Assembly: GCF_000938305.1 (NCBI RefSeq)
Contig: NZ_JYMT01000034.1
Span: 86,395 to 150,394, forward strand
From: Bradyrhizobium sp. LTSP885
GTDB taxonomy: Bacteria > Pseudomonadota > Alphaproteobacteria > Rhizobiales > Xanthobacteraceae
Length of the DNA stretch: 64,000 nucleotides
Direction: 5' to 3'
This document shows, in pieces, positions 1 through 8,166 of the stretch. The first letter of the stretch is position 1. Each line of letters begins with the position of its first letter. Under the pieces are notes generated by a model. It saw only the letters and a program-made list of their open reading frames with translations, did no database searches and was not told the origin of the DNA. Both the position numbers and the translations under genes were made by a program.

Positions 1-206
1 GCGGTAATATCGACGGTATCGAAGAAGATGCTGCCTTTGGTCGGCGGATAGAGGCCGACGATCAGCTTGAACAGCGTGCTCTTGCCGGCCCCGTTGGGTC
101 CGATCAAACAGTGAACCTCACCGGCGTTGACCGTAAGATCGACGTCGGAGACGGCGGTCAATCCCCCGAAGCGTTTGCTGACGTCCTTTACTTCGACCAG
201 CGCCAT
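1..206 (-). CDS. Branched-chain amino acid/amide-type ABC transporter ATP-binding protein (N-terminal part, cut by window edge)
   Basis: The minus strand encodes the first 68 residues of an ABC ATPase, beginning MALVEVKDVSKRFGG, with a Walker A motif GPNGAGKST about 35 residues in. The rest of the gene lies left of position 1. The start lies two bases past the stop of the upstream permease gene, so it belongs to the same operon. LivG/UrtD-type ATPases energise uptake through LivH/LivM-type permeases on the cytoplasmic side of the membrane. The amidases upstream suggest that the substrate is an amide or urea-like compound. That inference rests on neighbours only. Confidence 0.9.
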   Translation of the reverse strand, partial: MALVEVKDVSKRFGGLTAVSDVDLTVNAGEVHCLIGPNGAGKSTLFKLIVGLYPPTKGSIFFDTVDIT

Positions 207-208
207 GA

Positions 209-1282
209 TCAGGTCTCGTCCGATTGCAGGCGAACTGCGTCTGCCAGCGCGGGACCCGCATCACGCGGCCGGCGTCCGGGCCAGCGATCGACAACAAGCT
301 TGCCGATGCCGAGCACAAAACCTTGCGGCGCCAGCATCACGGTCGCCAGCAGCAGCGCCCCCATCAGCACCAGCGCCGTCTGCTGGCTGTAGACCGTGAT
401 GGTCTGGAAGCCGAACAGCAGCAGGAACGATCCAACCAATGTCGCGGTCAGATCGCTGCGACCAGAGAACGCGACCCAGACGATCGGCATCGCCGCCGCC
501 GGCAGGCCGATGCTCGACGGCGTGATGAACTGTCCCCAGGATGTATAGAGCGCGCCGCTGAGCCCGGCGAGGCCGCTTCCGATGACGAATGTCAGGAGCT
601 GATATTTCCGGACGTCGTAGCCGAGCATCTCGGCGCGCTGCGGATTCTCCCGCGTCGCGACGATCACGTTGCCGATACCAGAGTTCACCAGCATGCGCAG
701 CGCGATATAGACGACCACGATGAGCGCGATCATGACGTAATAGAGCGCAGACCCTTCAATATAGAAATCGCGGACCGCGAGCGGGTCCATGCCCTTCATG
801 CCGTTGAAGCCGTTCAGCCGCGCCGTGCCGATGTGCCATTCCGGCCCCGCGGTCTGTCCGAGAAAGAACGCAAGGACCAAAGTCGCCGAGAGCGTCACAA
901 TGCCGAAGAAGATGCCGCTGATGCCGCCCCAGATCATGAAGTAACCAAGGATCCCGGCCGCGATCATCGCGACGACAACGGAAAGGACGAGTGCGGCGAT
1001 CGTGGCGGTGCCGCCGCCCATGTTGATGGCGAGCACGCCATAGCTGTAGCCGGCGACGCCAAAGAAGAAGGTCTGGCCGAATGACAGCATCCCGCCGTAT
1101 CCCCACATCAGGCAGAGGCCGAGCGCCATGAAGATCCAGATCAGGAAGTAGGAGAAGTTGCCGACATCATAGGAGTCGGCGAACAGCGGATAGATCAGCG
1201 CGCAGACCAGCACGACGAAGAAGCAGGACCAGAAAATCTTGCCTCGTCCGAGCGTCTGTGGACCATCGAGCAGCTTGAACAT
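209..1282 (-). CDS. LivM-type ABC transporter permease
   Basis: 357-residue polytopic inner-membrane protein of the branched-chain amino acid permease family, with about eight to ten hydrophobic segments and the EAA-like region around ENPQRAEMLGYD. I start it at the ATG beginning MFKLLDGP, 13 bases after the stop of the LivH-type gene. A longer reading to 1345 would overlap that gene by 50 bases and add a non-conserved tail. It pairs with the preceding permease to form the channel. The operon (amidases, binding protein, two permeases, ATPase) suggests import of short-chain amides, urea or similar compounds rather than leucine. Confidence 0.9.
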   Translation of the reverse strand: MFKLLDGPQTLGRGKIFWSCFFVVLVCALIYPLFADSYDVGNFSYFLIWIFMALGLCLMWGYGGMLSFGQTFFFGVAGYSYGVLAINMGGGTATIAALVLSVVVAMIAAGILGYFMIWGGISGIFFGIVTLSATLVLAFFLGQTAGPEWHIGTARLNGFNGMKGMDPLAVRDFYIEGSALYYVMIALIVVVYIALRMLVNSGIGNVIVATRENPQRAEMLGYDVRKYQLLTFVIGSGLAGLSGALYTSWGQFITPSSIGLPAAAMPIVWVAFSGRSDLTATLVGSFLLLFGFQTITVYSQQTALVLMGALLLATVMLAPQGFVLGIGKLVVDRWPGRRPRDAGPALADAVRLQSDET

Positions 1283-1295
1283 CCGCAATCCCTGC

Positions 1296-2162
1296 CTAGC
1301 GCCCACGACGAACCAGCACGCTGGACAGTCCTTCGGGCAGCACACGTATGATCAGGATGACTGCAAACAGCATGCCGATCTGCCCGATGATCTGCCCGTA
1401 ACTCGCATTCAACGTCATCCGGATCACCGCCAGGAACACCGCCGCCGGCGCCGTTCCAAGCAGGACATTCGCCCCACCGATCACCACGGTGACGAAGCTC
1501 TCGACCACGAAGGTCGCTCCCATGGTCGGGATCAGCGTCATCGTCGGCGCATACAACGCTCCGCAAAGGCCCGCCAACCCGGTGCCGATGCCGAAGCTGA
1601 TCGCATAGATCCGCCCGGTGCGCGCACCCAACGCCTTCGCCATCGCCGCATTCTGCATCGTCGCGCGTGCGATCACGCCAAAGCGCGTCTTCATGAAGAC
1701 GATGTAGAGACCAGCCAGCACCGCCACTGCACAGCCGAACAGCACGAGCCGGTAGCTTGAAAACGTATAGCCGCCGATCGCAAAGCTCCCCTCGGGCGTT
1801 CCGATGCCGCGCACCGCAGAGCCGACGATCAGCAGCATCGACTGCGTCACGATCAGGCTGAGGCCCCAGGTCGCGAGCAACGAGTCGAGCGGACGCTTGT
1901 AGAAGCGCCGCACGATGAGGAATTCGACGGCGACACCGATGAGCCCCGCCGTCAGGGCCGCCAGGATCTGGGCGATCACGAGCGGCACGCCGAGATTGAC
2001 CAGTCCGACGGTCACATAGGCGCCGCACATGATGAACTCACCATGCGCCATGTTGATGACGCCCATCATGCCGAACACGATGGCAAGGCCTGCGGCCGAG
2101 AGGATCAGAAACGCGAAGACGTCGGCGAACTGATAGAACAACGAGAAGAGTTCAGCCGACAT
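1296..2162 (-). CDS. LivH-type ABC transporter permease
   Basis: 288-residue membrane protein of the LivH/UrtB permease family. It has the family pattern of a hydrophobic N-terminus, the stretch GLAIVFGMMGVINMAHGEF, and further membrane spans through the C-terminus. Length is typical for the family. It follows the substrate-binding protein gene across a 108-base gap containing a strong hairpin, and is followed 13 bases later by the second permease. It forms half of the transmembrane pore of the amide-type importer encoded in this operon. Specificity cannot be read from the permease itself. Confidence 0.92.
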   Translation of the reverse strand: MSAELFSLFYQFADVFAFLILSAAGLAIVFGMMGVINMAHGEFIMCGAYVTVGLVNLGVPLVIAQILAALTAGLIGVAVEFLIVRRFYKRPLDSLLATWGLSLIVTQSMLLIVGSAVRGIGTPEGSFAIGGYTFSSYRLVLFGCAVAVLAGLYIVFMKTRFGVIARATMQNAAMAKALGARTGRIYAISFGIGTGLAGLCGALYAPTMTLIPTMGATFVVESFVTVVIGGANVLLGTAPAAVFLAVIRMTLNASYGQIIGQIGMLFAVILIIRVLPEGLSSVLVRRGR

Positions 2163-2179
2163 TCTGGTCTCCCTGATCG

Positions 2180-2203
2180 CGGCGCCGCATCATTGCGGCG
2201 CCG
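2180..2203 (-). other. Intercistronic hairpin after the binding-protein gene
   Basis: A perfect 10-bp inverted repeat (CGGCGCCGCA / TGCGGCGCCG) with a four-base loop lies between the binding-protein gene and the LivH-type permease gene. There is no T-run, so it is unlikely to be a full terminator. Hairpins in this position often stabilise the upstream message and lower permease output relative to binding protein. That role is inferred. Confidence 0.6.
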
Positions 2204-2270
2204 GTACTGGTCAGAGTCTCGACACATTCACACAACATTTGTCACGAGCAAGATTCGTGCCCGGTGCGTG

Positions 2271-3506
2271 TCACGACTTGCTGGGAAGATGGCTCGGCGT
2301 GTACTGATCCTTGTCGTTCTTCTTGGTGAGGTCGCAGCCGATCTGGCCCAGCCAATATGGCTGGATCGTTCCGTAGTCCTTTTCGACCGTGACCTCGTGC
2401 TTGGGGCCGACCGAGATCAGGCGCATGCGGTGCGACGTGTGCTGGCTCTTCGGATCGATGCAGACCTTGCCTTCGGGCGCGTCGATGCAGGCATCACCCG
2501 TTGCGATCACCTTGCGCAGGTCATCGAGCTTGGTCGACTTCGCCTTCTCGACCAGCGTCTTGTACATGTAGAGCGCATTGTAGGCGTTGTAGCCCATGTC
2601 GTTGATGTAGAGCTCGTCGGGGAACTTGGCGTGCCAGCGCATTTTGAAGTCGTTGGCTTCGGGGGTATCGATCTCCTCGAACCAGTTCGCGGTCGCATGC
2701 ATGTTGTTGAGCGCCGGCGGCTTGAATCGCTTGTGCTCGAATCCGAGCATGACCTTGATCGACGAACCCATCGGCAGATTAAGATTCGCCGCTGCGGCCT
2801 GTTCGAAGAACGAGTCCTGCGCGGCGCCGACATTGATCGTCAACAACCAATCCGGCTTCGCCTTCTGGATGTTCTGGATCGTCTGTGCGAACTGCGAGAC
2901 ACCGAGCGGGATGAATTCTTCGCCGACGACCTCACCGCCGAGGTCCTTCATGATCTTGCGGTTCCACTCCGCCGAGATCTGACCGAAATTGTAGTCGGCG
3001 GCGATGACGTAGACCTTCTTGCCGAACTTCTCGACCATCCACGGGATCAAAGTCGAGAACTGCTGCTCGGGCACCGCACCCATGCTGATCATGCTGGCGT
3101 CGCAAACGCCGCCTTCATACTGGTTCGTATAGATGTACGGCGTAGAAGTGCGATCGACGATCGGACGCAGCGCCTCGCGTGACGCCGAAGTGATGCCGCC
3201 GATCAGGACGTCGACCTTGTCACGGTTGAGCAGCCGGCGACCGAATTCCTGATAGCGGGCATTATCACCTTGCGGATCAAGGTGAATCAACTCGATCTGG
3301 CGTCCGAGAATGCCGCCGCTCTTGTTGATCTCCTCGACCGCCAATTGCGAGCCGTGGAGCTTCGGCATGCCCATGAACGCCAGGTCGCCGGAGACATCTT
3401 CGAGCAAACCGACCTTCAGCGGCTCGGCTGCCTGAGCAGCACAAAGCGCCGTCGCCCCGAGCACAGCGCTCAGAACGGCCATTCCAAGCATACGTCCGGA
3501 ATTCAT
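2271..3506 (-). CDS. Periplasmic substrate-binding protein of amide/urea-type ABC transporter
   Basis: 411-residue periplasmic binding protein of the type I (Leu/Ile/Val, UrtA, amide) fold. Residues 1-27 form a signal peptide ending near CAAQAA. The mature part starts EPLKVGLLEDVSGDLAFMG and contains the family features GILGRQIELIHLDPQGD and VIAADYNFGQ. It belongs to the same fold family as the AmiC-like sensor encoded across the divergent promoter region (6393-7565), so both may bind a similar amide. It is third in the amidase operon, 34 bases after the acetamidase gene. The ligand is inferred from context. Confidence 0.9.
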   Translation of the reverse strand: MNSGRMLGMAVLSAVLGATALCAAQAAEPLKVGLLEDVSGDLAFMGMPKLHGSQLAVEEINKSGGILGRQIELIHLDPQGDNARYQEFGRRLLNRDKVDVLIGGITSASREALRPIVDRTSTPYIYTNQYEGGVCDASMISMGAVPEQQFSTLIPWMVEKFGKKVYVIAADYNFGQISAEWNRKIMKDLGGEVVGEEFIPLGVSQFAQTIQNIQKAKPDWLLTINVGAAQDSFFEQAAAANLNLPMGSSIKVMLGFEHKRFKPPALNNMHATANWFEEIDTPEANDFKMRWHAKFPDELYINDMGYNAYNALYMYKTLVEKAKSTKLDDLRKVIATGDACIDAPEGKVCIDPKSQHTSHRMRLISVGPKHEVTVEKDYGTIQPYWLGQIGCDLTKKNDKDQYTPSHLPSKS

Positions 3507-3540
3507 CGTGATGTCCTTTTGTTTTGAAGGCTGTTGGAAG

Positions 3541-4536
3541 TCATGGCTTGAGGTAGTTCTTCAGGATCGACGCCCCCATCGTGTATTTCGGATCGACCAT
3601 GTTGCCGAGCCGCATGCGGCCGGCCTGGCTGAGCAGCATGTAGGCGTCGATCTCGTCGAAGCCGTAATCGGCGCTCATCCATCGTACGAGTTCGCGATAG
3701 GCAATCCGGGCCGCGTCCTCGAGCGGGCGCGCGCTGCCGATCGTCATGATGAAGTCGCGGGTCTCGAGCCGCGGCCAGGCGAAGCTCCAGTTCTTGATCA
3801 GATCGATCTGCAGCGTGACGGTCGCGCGCTGCTCCAGCGCGACGCCGGAGAGCTCGCCATCGCCCTGCGTGGCGTGACAGTCGCCGACGTAGAGCATCCC
3901 GCCGTCCGTATGCACGGGAAAATAGATGATCGCGCCGGGGGCGACGTCGGGCAGATCCATGTTGCCGCCGTGATAGTCGGGCTGCAGCGAGGAGATCGCC
4001 TCGATCTCCGGCGACACGCCGATCGTGCCGATGAACGGCTCGTAGGGCAGCGTGATCTTGTCGTTCCAGCGTATGCCGTTGCGGTCGACATGCAGCTTCC
4101 TCACGCGCTCGGGCAGCGGCGGATTGAGCAGCGCCGTCGAACTGGTCCCGACCAGGCCGCCGAACTCCGGAATGATGCAGGTCGTTCCGGCCGGCTGCTC
4201 GCCGCGGGTTTCGACGTCGCGGATATAAACGGCGAGGCAATCGCCTTTCTTTGCACCGTTGACTGCGATCGGCCCGCATTGCGGGTTGAGGTAAGGAAAA
4301 TTCAACTTGGCTGTCGGGCTATCGCTCTCGCTGGTGAGCACGCCGCCGAATGCGTCTTCAGTCTCGACGACGACGACCCCGCCGGGATCGATCGAGAGCG
4401 TCGGCTTCACGTAAGGGCCGTAGACATAGTGGAACGCGCCCTGCTGCTCGATGGTCAGGCCATGCGTCGTGCCGGTCGCGCCCTTGGCGACGGCCCGCTT
4501 GGCCATGATGGAACTCTTCAACCAATCTTCAGTCAT
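3541..4536 (-). CDS. Acetamidase/formamidase family protein
   Basis: 331-residue FmdA/AmdA-type amidohydrolase, which hydrolyses formamide, acetamide or other short amides to the acid and ammonia in the cytoplasm. Family features seen are VYGPYVKPTLSIDPGGVVVV near the N-terminus, LNFPYLNPQCGPIAV, the metal-site-like stretch GDCHATQGDGELSG around residue 220, and the C-terminal ADYGFDEIDAYMLLSQA. The length fits shorter family members. It lies 17 bases after the amidase gene and before the transporter genes. It is unrelated in fold to the amidase upstream, so the operon carries two different amide hydrolases. Confidence 0.92.
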   Translation of the reverse strand: MTEDWLKSSIMAKRAVAKGATGTTHGLTIEQQGAFHYVYGPYVKPTLSIDPGGVVVVETEDAFGGVLTSESDSPTAKLNFPYLNPQCGPIAVNGAKKGDCLAVYIRDVETRGEQPAGTTCIIPEFGGLVGTSSTALLNPPLPERVRKLHVDRNGIRWNDKITLPYEPFIGTIGVSPEIEAISSLQPDYHGGNMDLPDVAPGAIIYFPVHTDGGMLYVGDCHATQGDGELSGVALEQRATVTLQIDLIKNWSFAWPRLETRDFIMTIGSARPLEDAARIAYRELVRWMSADYGFDEIDAYMLLSQAGRMRLGNMVDPKYTMGASILKNYLKP

Positions 4537-4553
4537 ACGAACGGCTCCTCAAC

Positions 4554-5963
4554 TCAGATCGCGGGATGGCGCTTGTGCCAGTCGGTGACGCGCTGGAATG
4601 CATCACCGGCGCGGACCAGCTTCGCCTCGTCGAAATGGCGGCCGACGAACTGGAAGGCGACCGGACCGCCGTTCGGGGCGAAGCCGCCGGGAAGCGTGAC
4701 GGTCGGGCTTCCGGTCATGTCGAACGGACAGGTGAAGCGGAGCAGTCCGCCGATCAGCGACGCGTCCTCGCCGAGCGTCGCCATCTTGGCGAGCGTGGGA
4801 GCAGCGAACGCCTGGGCGGGAACCGCGATGAGATCGACTTTTTCGAACAGCAGCCGCAACGCGCCGCGGAACGCTTCGCGCCGCAACACGATTTTCTGAT
4901 AGTCCATGCCCGACTGCTGACGGCCGAGATCGAGCAGCCCCGCAAGTCCGGGGCCATACTCGTCCTTGCGCGCGGGATAGGTCTCTTCATGCGCGACGGC
5001 CACCTCGATGCCGCACAGCGGGAACCAATCGTCGATCACGGCCGTGGGATCGGGGAAGCTGATGTCCTGGATCTTGGCACCCAGATCGGCGGCGACGCGG
5101 AGCCCTTCGCTGAGCACCTTGCTCGCGGCTTCGTCGGTACCCTCGCTGGTCCAGCGCCTGTCAACACCGATCACCACGCCGCGCAGATCGCCGGACAGGC
5201 CGGCGAGATAGTCCGGCACCGGCAATGGCACCGACGTCGTGTCCTTGGGATCCTGGCCAGCGATCACGGCGAGGATGGCGCCGCAATCGACCGCGCTGCG
5301 CGCCATCGGCCCGATATGGTCAAGCGTCGCCGCGAGTTCGAAGGCGCCGTAGCGGCTGACCCGCCCCCAGGTCGGCTTCAGGCCGGTGATGCCATTGGCG
5401 GCCGAGGGAAAGCGGATCGATCCGCCGGTATCGGTTCCAAGCGATCCGAAGCAGAGGCCGGCCGCGGTGGCGGAACCGGAACCGCTCGATGATGCGCCGG
5501 GCCACAGATCCGCGTTCCAGGGATTCTTCGGCGGATCGATGTCAGGGTGATGGTCGGCATAGGCGCCCTCGGTCTGCTGCAGCTTGCCGAGGATGATCGC
5601 ACCCGCCTCCTTCAAGCGCGCGACCACCGTGGCGTCCTCGCTCGGACGGAAGTCGCGATGGATCGTCATGCCGTGCGCGGCCGGCGCGCCCTCGGCCCAG
5701 CAGAGATCCTTGACCGCAATCGGCACGCCGTGCAGCGGGCCCTTGATCTTGCCGGATGCGATCTCCTTCTCGGCCGCGGCCGCTTCGGCAAGCGCGGAGT
5801 CGGCCATGACGTAGGCGTAACTCTTCAGCTTGCCGTCGAGCCGCTCGATCCGTTCGAGCATCGCCTTTGTGACTTCGACCGGCGACAGCTTCCTGGTGTG
5901 GATCTGCTGCCCGACCTCAACCAGCCCGAGATAGTGAAGATCTGTCGTCGGCATCGCTTTCAT
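4554..5963 (-). CDS. Amidase signature family amidohydrolase
   Basis: 469-residue amidase-signature enzyme with the Lys/cis-Ser/Ser triad visible as K85 (PIAVKDLCW), S158 (GASSSGSG) and S182 (DTGGSIR), with the usual 24-residue spacing between the two serines. It hydrolyses an amide or related C-N bond; substrate unknown. It is the first gene of the minus-strand operon. About 100 bases upstream of its start the leader RNA carries an intrinsic terminator, and a consensus-like promoter lies further upstream. Expression is therefore probably controlled by antitermination through the AmiR-like protein encoded divergently. Start ATG chosen at 5963; a further in-frame ATG lies three codons inside. 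Confidence 0.93.
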   Translation of the reverse strand: MKAMPTTDLHYLGLVEVGQQIHTRKLSPVEVTKAMLERIERLDGKLKSYAYVMADSALAEAAAAEKEIASGKIKGPLHGVPIAVKDLCWAEGAPAAHGMTIHRDFRPSEDATVVARLKEAGAIILGKLQQTEGAYADHHPDIDPPKNPWNADLWPGASSSGSGSATAAGLCFGSLGTDTGGSIRFPSAANGITGLKPTWGRVSRYGAFELAATLDHIGPMARSAVDCGAILAVIAGQDPKDTTSVPLPVPDYLAGLSGDLRGVVIGVDRRWTSEGTDEAASKVLSEGLRVAADLGAKIQDISFPDPTAVIDDWFPLCGIEVAVAHEETYPARKDEYGPGLAGLLDLGRQQSGMDYQKIVLRREAFRGALRLLFEKVDLIAVPAQAFAAPTLAKMATLGEDASLIGGLLRFTCPFDMTGSPTVTLPGGFAPNGGPVAFQFVGRHFDEAKLVRAGDAFQRVTDWHKRHPAI

Positions 5964-6061
5964 CCCCGCGCTCTACCCAATCGCAAGCACGGCCAATCGC
6001 TGCGCATGCGTCTCCGGCTTAGCGACGCGGATGCGTCGCCAACTTCTTCGGCGGCAAAAGC

Positions 6062-6101
6062 AAAAAGCCACCCGTCCCTCCCAAATGAGGTGACGAATGG
6101 C
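6062..6101 (-). terminator. Leader intrinsic terminator (attenuator) upstream of the amidase operon
   Basis: Read on the minus strand, GCCATTCGTC-A-CCTC pairs with GAGGGACGGGTGGC to form a stem of about 14 bp with one bulged A and two G-U pairs. The loop is ATTTGG, followed by TTTTTGCTTTT. It lies between the promoter (6227-6256) and the amidase start, so transcription would stop before the operon unless read-through is induced. A short hairpin at 6099-6110 (GGC-ATTTGA-GCC) shares the GCC that starts the terminator arm, so the two are mutually exclusive at the base. Confidence 0.8.
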
Positions 6102-6226
6102 TCAAATGCCGCGGCTATGATCTATCGCGAGGGCCCAGGATCGAACGGAGCACGTCATGCAACAATCCGGACGTCATCGGCCAGATCAAAGCACGCAAGG
6201 TTCGACAGGAAGCCCTGTGGGAGAAA

Positions 6227-6256
6227 ATTGTACGGAAGTGTGCTGCGCATTGTCAA
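6227..6256 (-). promoter_or_regulatory. Sigma-70-type promoter for the amidase operon
   Basis: On the minus strand TTGACA (6251-6256) is followed after 18 bases by TACAAT (6227-6232). Both hexamers are close to the housekeeping consensus. Predicted transcription start near 6220 gives a leader of about 255 nt before the amidase ATG, with the attenuator inside it. The strong hexamers fit a constitutive promoter whose output is set by antitermination. Confidence 0.7.
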
Positions 6257-6392
6257 CGAGGCTAGTTGCACAAATTTCACGATGCCGTTGCGCAGCAAAT
6301 CGGCAAGACCTCTTCAAGACCACTTCAAAACCTCTTGCACCGGCATCGGCGATGATGGTTTCCTCCGTGTCCAACGCTGCCGAAAGCCGTCA

Positions 6393-7565
6393 ATGACGAA
6401 GCCGTCCATTCCAGTTGGCATCATATGCTCGCAGTCCGGGCCCTATCAGGCCATGGGACGCGAGCTGCTCAAGAGCGCCCTGATGGCGGTCGACGAGATC
6501 AACAATGAAGCCGAGTTCGACTTCTCGATCACGCCTAATATCCGCGATCCGCGTGGCATCGTTTCGGAATACCACACCGCCTGCGACGACCTCATCCGCA
6601 ACATCGGCGTCGAGCACATCGTCGGCTGCTACACCTCGGCATCGCGCAAGCAAGTGCTGCCGATCGTCGAGCGCACCGACCGCCTGCTCTGGCACCCCGC
6701 GCGCTATGAAGGGTTCGAATGCTCCGATAACATCATCTATGTCGGCGCCGCGCCAAACCATAATGTGCTGCCGCTGGTGCGCTACGTGCTGGACAATCTG
6801 TCGCGCGAGATTTTTTGCGTCGGCTCCAACTATGTCTGGTCCTGGGAGACCAATCGCGTCACCCGCGAGCTGGTGGCGGCGGCGCAGGGGCGCATCCTCG
6901 CTGAACGGCTGCTCGAGCTCGGCGAAGGCGCGGTCGGGCACATCGTCGACGAGATCGTCCGCCGCAGGCCGCCGGTGGTCTTCAACACGCTGGTTGGCAG
7001 CTCGAGCTATGAATTCATCCGCGCCTTCCACGCTGCGACCACGTCTGCCGGCCTCAACATCCCGATGGTGAGCTGCAGCCTGTGCGAACCGGAGCTCAAG
7101 ATCGTCGGACCCGCGTCGGCCGGCTGCATCACCTCGTCGGCGTATTTCGAAAGCATCCGCCTGCCCGAGAACCGCGCCTTCGTCGCGCGCTGGAAGGCGC
7201 GTTACGGCGACGACAGCAGCCCCTCCGTCGACGGCCAATCGACCTATGTCGCGGTCTATCTGCTGGCGCGCGCATTGCAGCGCGCCGGCACAACCGACAT
7301 CGGTGATGTCAGGCGCGCGGCTGCAGGCCATCGCTACAATTCGCCGCAAGGCCCGGTCTGGATCGACGGCGCCAACAACCACTGCGTCCTGACGCCGCGG
7401 CTCGCGGTCTCGAACGCGGAAGGACAGTTCGATATCTTCTGGGAAGCCGATGCCCCCGTTAAGCCTGATCCCTATCTGACGCAGCTCGACGTCGCCGTCA
7501 GCCCCGCGCGAGAGACCGCACGGGACGGAGCGCCGAATGCGCCGCATTTGCGGGTTGTGAAATGA
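6393..7565 (+). CDS. amiC: AmiC-like amide sensor / negative regulator
   Basis: 390-residue protein of the periplasmic-binding fold without a signal peptide, beginning MTKPSIPVGIICSQSGPYQA, so it should act in the cytoplasm. This is the architecture of AmiC and UrtA-like regulators, in which ligand binding releases the antiterminator AmiR. An open frame extends far upstream of 6393, but the conserved fold begins here and the upstream part is antisense to the amidase gene. The gene overlaps the AmiR-type gene by four bases (ATGA), implying translational coupling and a stoichiometric complex. It is divergent from the amide operon it probably controls. Confidence 0.88.
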   Translation: MTKPSIPVGIICSQSGPYQAMGRELLKSALMAVDEINNEAEFDFSITPNIRDPRGIVSEYHTACDDLIRNIGVEHIVGCYTSASRKQVLPIVERTDRLLWHPARYEGFECSDNIIYVGAAPNHNVLPLVRYVLDNLSREIFCVGSNYVWSWETNRVTRELVAAAQGRILAERLLELGEGAVGHIVDEIVRRRPPVVFNTLVGSSSYEFIRAFHAATTSAGLNIPMVSCSLCEPELKIVGPASAGCITSSAYFESIRLPENRAFVARWKARYGDDSSPSVDGQSTYVAVYLLARALQRAGTTDIGDVRRAAAGHRYNSPQGPVWIDGANNHCVLTPRLAVSNAEGQFDIFWEADAPVKPDPYLTQLDVAVSPARETARDGAPNAPHLRVVK

Positions 7566-8149
7566 GCAAACCGTCGTCATTTTCGCTGCGCGGACGCAAA
7601 GCACTGGTCGCCATCAAGGACGAACGCGACGCCTCGATCGTCAGACGCCAGTTCGAACGTCTCGGCATCGACTTCGTCGCATGGGAGCCGGGCGCGGCCG
7701 TCGACTTCCGTCCGGATGTGACGCTGATCGACGACGATTTTCTGCCGCTGACCTCGCCCGCGCAGCGCGCGTTCCTCGGGCAAGGTCCGGTCATCGCGCT
7801 GCTCGGCACCGAAACGCCGAGCCGCCTGAAGCTGGTGCTGGAGCTCGATCCGGCGTCGTTTCTGGTCAAGCCGCTGCGCTCCGCCGGCATCTATGCCGCG
7901 CTGGTTCTGGCGTTCGAGCGGGCCGAGCGCACCGGCGAGTTGAAGCAGCAGGTCGTCAAGCTGGAAGAGCGCCTGCGCTCGCGCCGCGTCGTGCTTGCCG
8001 CCGTGCTTCAAGTCATGCATTCGCACGCCGTCGGCGAACCCGCCGCCTTTGCGCTGATCCGCCGCGCCGCGATGGAGCAGCGCAAGACCATCGAGCAGAT
8101 CTCGGCCGAAATCGCCAGCAATGGCAGCCTGCCGCGCGCGACCGGCTAG
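7562..8149 (+). CDS. amiR: AmiR-like antiterminator with ANTAR domain
   Basis: 195-residue protein. Residues 10-120 form a response-regulator-like domain (VTLIDDDFLP, FLVKPLRSAG) that looks degenerate. A coiled coil around 120-140 (TGELKQQVVKLEERLRSRR) leads to a C-terminal ANTAR-type helical region, ending FALIRRAAMEQRKTIEQISA. ANTAR proteins bind hairpins in leader RNA and prevent terminator formation. The AmiC-AmiR pair keeps the regulator inactive until an amide binds AmiC. The four-base overlap with amiC and the terminator in the divergent leader support that model here. The identity of the target RNA hairpins remains unproven. Confidence 0.88.
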   Translation: MSKPSSFSLRGRKALVAIKDERDASIVRRQFERLGIDFVAWEPGAAVDFRPDVTLIDDDFLPLTSPAQRAFLGQGPVIALLGTETPSRLKLVLELDPASFLVKPLRSAGIYAALVLAFERAERTGELKQQVVKLEERLRSRRVVLAAVLQVMHSHAVGEPAAFALIRRAAMEQRKTIEQISAEIASNGSLPRATG

Positions 8150-8166
8150 GAAGCTGGCGCGCAGGT

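Noticed and set aside
2043..3182. 379-codon plus-strand frame
   Set aside because: Antisense to the binding-protein gene; no motif.
6099..6180. Classical ANTAR dual hexaloop motif
   Set aside because: Candidate loops have A at position 1 but G at position 5, not 4, and the stems are only about 3 bp, so I did not annotate the motif.
5547..6392. N-terminal extension of the amiC frame
   Set aside because: Antisense to the amidase gene and its leader; the conserved fold starts at 6393.
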